Positions 61,736-64,000 of a DNA stretch of 64,000 nucleotides are shown here, in pieces. This stretch comes from Xylaria sp. FL1777. Its lineage: Eukaryota; Ascomycota; Sordariomycetes; Xylariales; Xylariaceae. The position numbers were made by a program, and so were the translations under genes. The DNA is taken from contig MU400714.1 of the NCBI GenBank assembly GCA_022578965.1, forward strand, positions 1 to 64,000, in the 5' to 3' direction. Every line of letters starts with the position of its first letter. Within the stretch, counting starts at the first letter, position 1. The notes beneath the pieces were generated by a model. That model did not search any database and was not told the origin of the DNA. It saw only the letters and a list, made by a program, of their open reading frames with translations.

Positions 61736-62229
61736 TGTTATAAAATTAGCATAAAAGTAGCTTTTAAAGCAGTTTAATGTTTTTATATATATTTTGCATT
61801 TTTTTTTTTGCTAGCTAAAGCTAAAGTTACATAATAATTTATTTAGCTTATTAAACTTACAGTAATTTAAAGCTTACTAAACTTATAATAATTTAAGGCT
61901 TATTAAGCTTACAGTAATTTAATGCTTACTAAATTTGCAGTAATCTAAAAAGAATTACTACTTTTTTTACTTTTTTTTTGTTTATATAATTATGTACTTC
62001 TTATATTTAATTATTTGCTTAATTTTAGTTTTTTAGCTATTAATTTTTTATAACTACTAAGCACTAATATACTTATTACTTTTAATCCTTTAAAACTTTT
62101 ATTAATGCATAGTAATAAAAGTACTCCAAAAACCTCCCTAATGAACTACTGTTAAAAATCCTATTGTTACCTGCAAATCAAAACCCCAAAAGCAAACCCG
62201 TTATATTAATGTATAATAGGTCCGTTATA
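61736..62229 (+). repeat. 3' LTR (494 bp)
   Basis: Begins tgttataaaattagcat and ends ggtccgttata. Its last 110 bases keep C runs (tactccaaaaacctccc, aaaccccaaaagc) where the 5' LTR reads T. It is followed at 62230 by element C sequence. Confidence 0.85.
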
Positions 62230-64000
62230 TAAAGTTTTGCAAAGCTATATATTAAGCAGAAAAATTAGCATAAATGTGTTTTAAGTTAATTATTATAAGC
62301 TTTTATTTAAAAAAGCTGCTTTTTATTAAATAAAAAATAAAAAAAAACCTAAAAAACAAAAAAAAAAGCTTTTTATAAGTTAAATAATTAAAAAGATTTA
62401 TTTAAATAATAATAAGTTTTTTATTTAACTTAATACTAAAAATATATAAATAAACAATAATTTTTATAAGCAAAATATTTTATTAGAACTAAAAAGTTTT
62501 AATTATTAAGAACTTCAAGGAATTTAAAAAGCAAAACTTATAAAAAAAAGCTTAAAATTTAAAAAAATATAAGCTAAAAAGTTTAAAAACTTTTTAAACA
62601 AAAAAACAAATGTTATTTTTAAAAACTTTATACTAAAAGTTTTAAAATACTTTAATATTTTTATTTAAATAATTGCTTAAATAAAAGCTAAATTATATTT
62701 TAAAGCAGCAAAAATTCTTAAATTAATGCTAAAAATAATATTATTGCTATTAAATAAGTTTAGTAAAGGTTTAAATTAGCAAATTAAATTAAATATACTA
62801 TAGCTTATTTTAAAAAAAAAAGCAATAAGTCAAAATATAAAGCTTAACTAAAAACTTTATTCCAGGAAATTTTAACTTAAATAAACATAAATAATGCTTT
62901 TTTTTATAAAAGCGTAAACTTTTTAAAAAATAACTTAAAATTTTAATAGCTAGCAATTAAAAAAGCATAAAAAAGTTTTTAACTAATATTACTATTAGCT
63001 AGTTAGCTTAATAAATATAGATTACTTAGTAATACTTATAAAACTAGCTTTTTATTAAATTATTTAATAGTGCAAATAAATAAAATAATTAAATATAATA
63101 GTTTTATTATGTATATTTATATGTTTTAATTTAGCTTTATAGCTGCTTTTTTAAAAAAATAACGCTATAAAATAATAAAGGTTTTTTGCAATTAAAACTA
63201 ATAAAATAATTAAGTAATCTTATTTTTTGCTTATATTGCTTTAAATTTTTAAACGTTAAAAAATAAGCTAAAGTTTAATAAAATGGTTTTTAAAATTTTA
63301 AACTAATATAATACTATTTATTTATTATTTAAAAATAACTTAAAAAGCAAAAGTTATTAATTGTTATACTTATGCTGCTTTTAAAAAAGGTAGTATTTTT
63401 AGTTAAACTTTAGCTAGATGTTAATTTTATATTAGTAGCGCTAAAAAAAAAAATAAGCTTAAAAAGCTAACGTAATTAGTATTAATAGTTTTAAAAAGTG
63501 CTAATTAAACTTTTAACCTTTTTAAAATAAAGATTTATAAAAAGCATAATAATTATATTAGCAATAATAGCTTAAACTTATTTAAAAAAACATTAAAATA
63601 TAAGTTTTATAATAAAAAAAACTTAAGCTTAATAAATTACTTTAACTAAAAATATTTAAGCTTTTTAAATTTATGCTTTATATTAGTTTTACTGCTAAAA
63701 ACGTAAAATATTTTAGTTATATTTTTAAATATTATAAAGCTAAAAAAATATATATAGCTTTGCTTAAAACTTATTATAAAGATAAAAAACAAAATCTATA
63801 AAAGAAATATTATTAAAATTATTAATTTTAAAGCGTAGTTTAGCATTATTATAAACTTATTTATTAATAAAAATAGCTTTATTACTAAAAATATAAATAT
63901 AACTTAAAAAAGATTTAACTAAACTAATAATTTTATTAAATGTATAAAATGCCTAAAAATTATAATTTAAATAAATAAAAAATTGCTGCTTTTTTTGCTA

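Larger units (their letters stand above)
54535..62229 (+). mobile_element. LTR retrotransposon (7695 bp) with 494-bp LTRs
   Basis: LTRs lie at 54535-55028 and 61736-62229, both 494 bp, starting tgtta and ending gttata (probably gttaca before mutation). A purine tract aaaaaaaggaaataa at 61721-61735 abuts the right LTR and sets plus orientation. Overall length is normal for Ty1/copia or Ty3/gypsy elements, but no protease, reverse transcriptase or integrase motif survives, so the superfamily is open. The flanking 5-mers are aaaac (left) and taaag (right) and do not match. In element A the two flanks lie 1376 bp apart. The element therefore marks a rearranged junction, not a simple insertion. 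Confidence 0.85.
38099..64000 (+). mobile_element. LTR retrotransposon C (same family as A), interrupted, 3' end off-window
   Basis: Pieces at 38099-39052, 53520-54534 and 62230-64000 align in order with element A at 16468-17420, 17409-18431 and 19808 to about 21610. The first gap is filled by LINE Q with a clean 12-bp duplication. The second holds the 494-bp-LTR element. There 1376 bp of the A sequence (18432-19807) have no counterpart in C. All coding frames are destroyed. The 3' LTR is not in the window. Confidence 0.8.

Noticed and set aside
54530..62234. A 5-bp target duplication for the 494-bp-LTR element
   Set aside because: Left aaaac and right taaag do not match even when C to T changes are allowed.
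16241..64000. Mitochondrial or other organelle DNA, suggested by the AT content
   Set aside because: Target-site duplications, LTRs, LINE tails and C/T-G/A differences between copies show nuclear, RIP-like decayed transposons.
16241..64000. Centromere
   Set aside because: RIP-decayed transposon clusters can be centromeric in ascomycetes, but nothing in the sequence alone separates a centromere from an ordinary AT-rich compartment.

Overview
The window looks like nuclear DNA of a filamentous ascomycete (Pezizomycotina). It has short spliceosomal introns with GTAAGT/CTGAC-type signals, a fungal M20 carboxypeptidase gene, and compartments of extreme A+T content whose decay resembles repeat-induced point mutation (RIP). 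All statements come from reading the sequence by eye; no database search was run.

Layout. (1) 1-2030: AT-rich, with the end of an hAT-like element at 1-370 and decayed DNA with 89-90 bp tandem repeats. (2) About 2030-16240: an island of balanced base composition. It holds a decayed amino-acid/choline permease gene (minus strand, 2256-3665), a 0.2 kb TA-flanked MITE (5151-5351), a frameshifted Myb-like fragment (8008-8266), an unrecognised multi-exon gene without stops (minus, 8593-9473 plus a likely 5' extension), a remnant of a Pezizomycotina-wide family of unknown function (11317-11900), and one clearly intact gene. That gene is a 3-exon M20 Gly-Xaa-type carboxypeptidase (minus, 12331-14293, 608 residues). 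(3) 16240-64000: AT-rich nested transposons with no surviving coding capacity.

Transposon architecture, from target-site duplications (TSDs) and copy-to-copy comparison. LTR element A is 16468-31425, with 305-bp LTRs and TSD atata. A 5.16 kb LINE-like element P lies at 32488-37650 (minus). A second copy of the A family, element C, starts at 38099 and runs off the window end. C is split by a LINE copy Q (39053-53519, plus, 12-bp TSD). Q is itself split by an hAT MITE (39258-39829, 8-bp TSD), a long-TIR DNA transposon (43318-46893, 8-bp TSD) and an inverted third LINE copy Q2 (47117-52264, 12-bp TSD). Further along, C is split again by an LTR retrotransposon (54535-62229, two 494-bp LTRs). That one has no matching TSD, and 1376 bp of C are missing at the site. 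Removing the insertions from Q leaves 5143 bp, against 5163 bp (P) and 5148 bp (Q2), which supports the reconstruction.

The genes do not form an obvious pathway or cluster. The picture is a gene island with living and dying genes, edged by transposon graveyards. Stops in the permease remnant are of the TGG to TAG and CAA to TAA type, so RIP-like mutation has also reached the island. I found no convincing new multi-gene system. The most notable points are the nested-element history, the residual G/C context in the decayed DNA, and the unrecognised spliced gene at 8593-9473.
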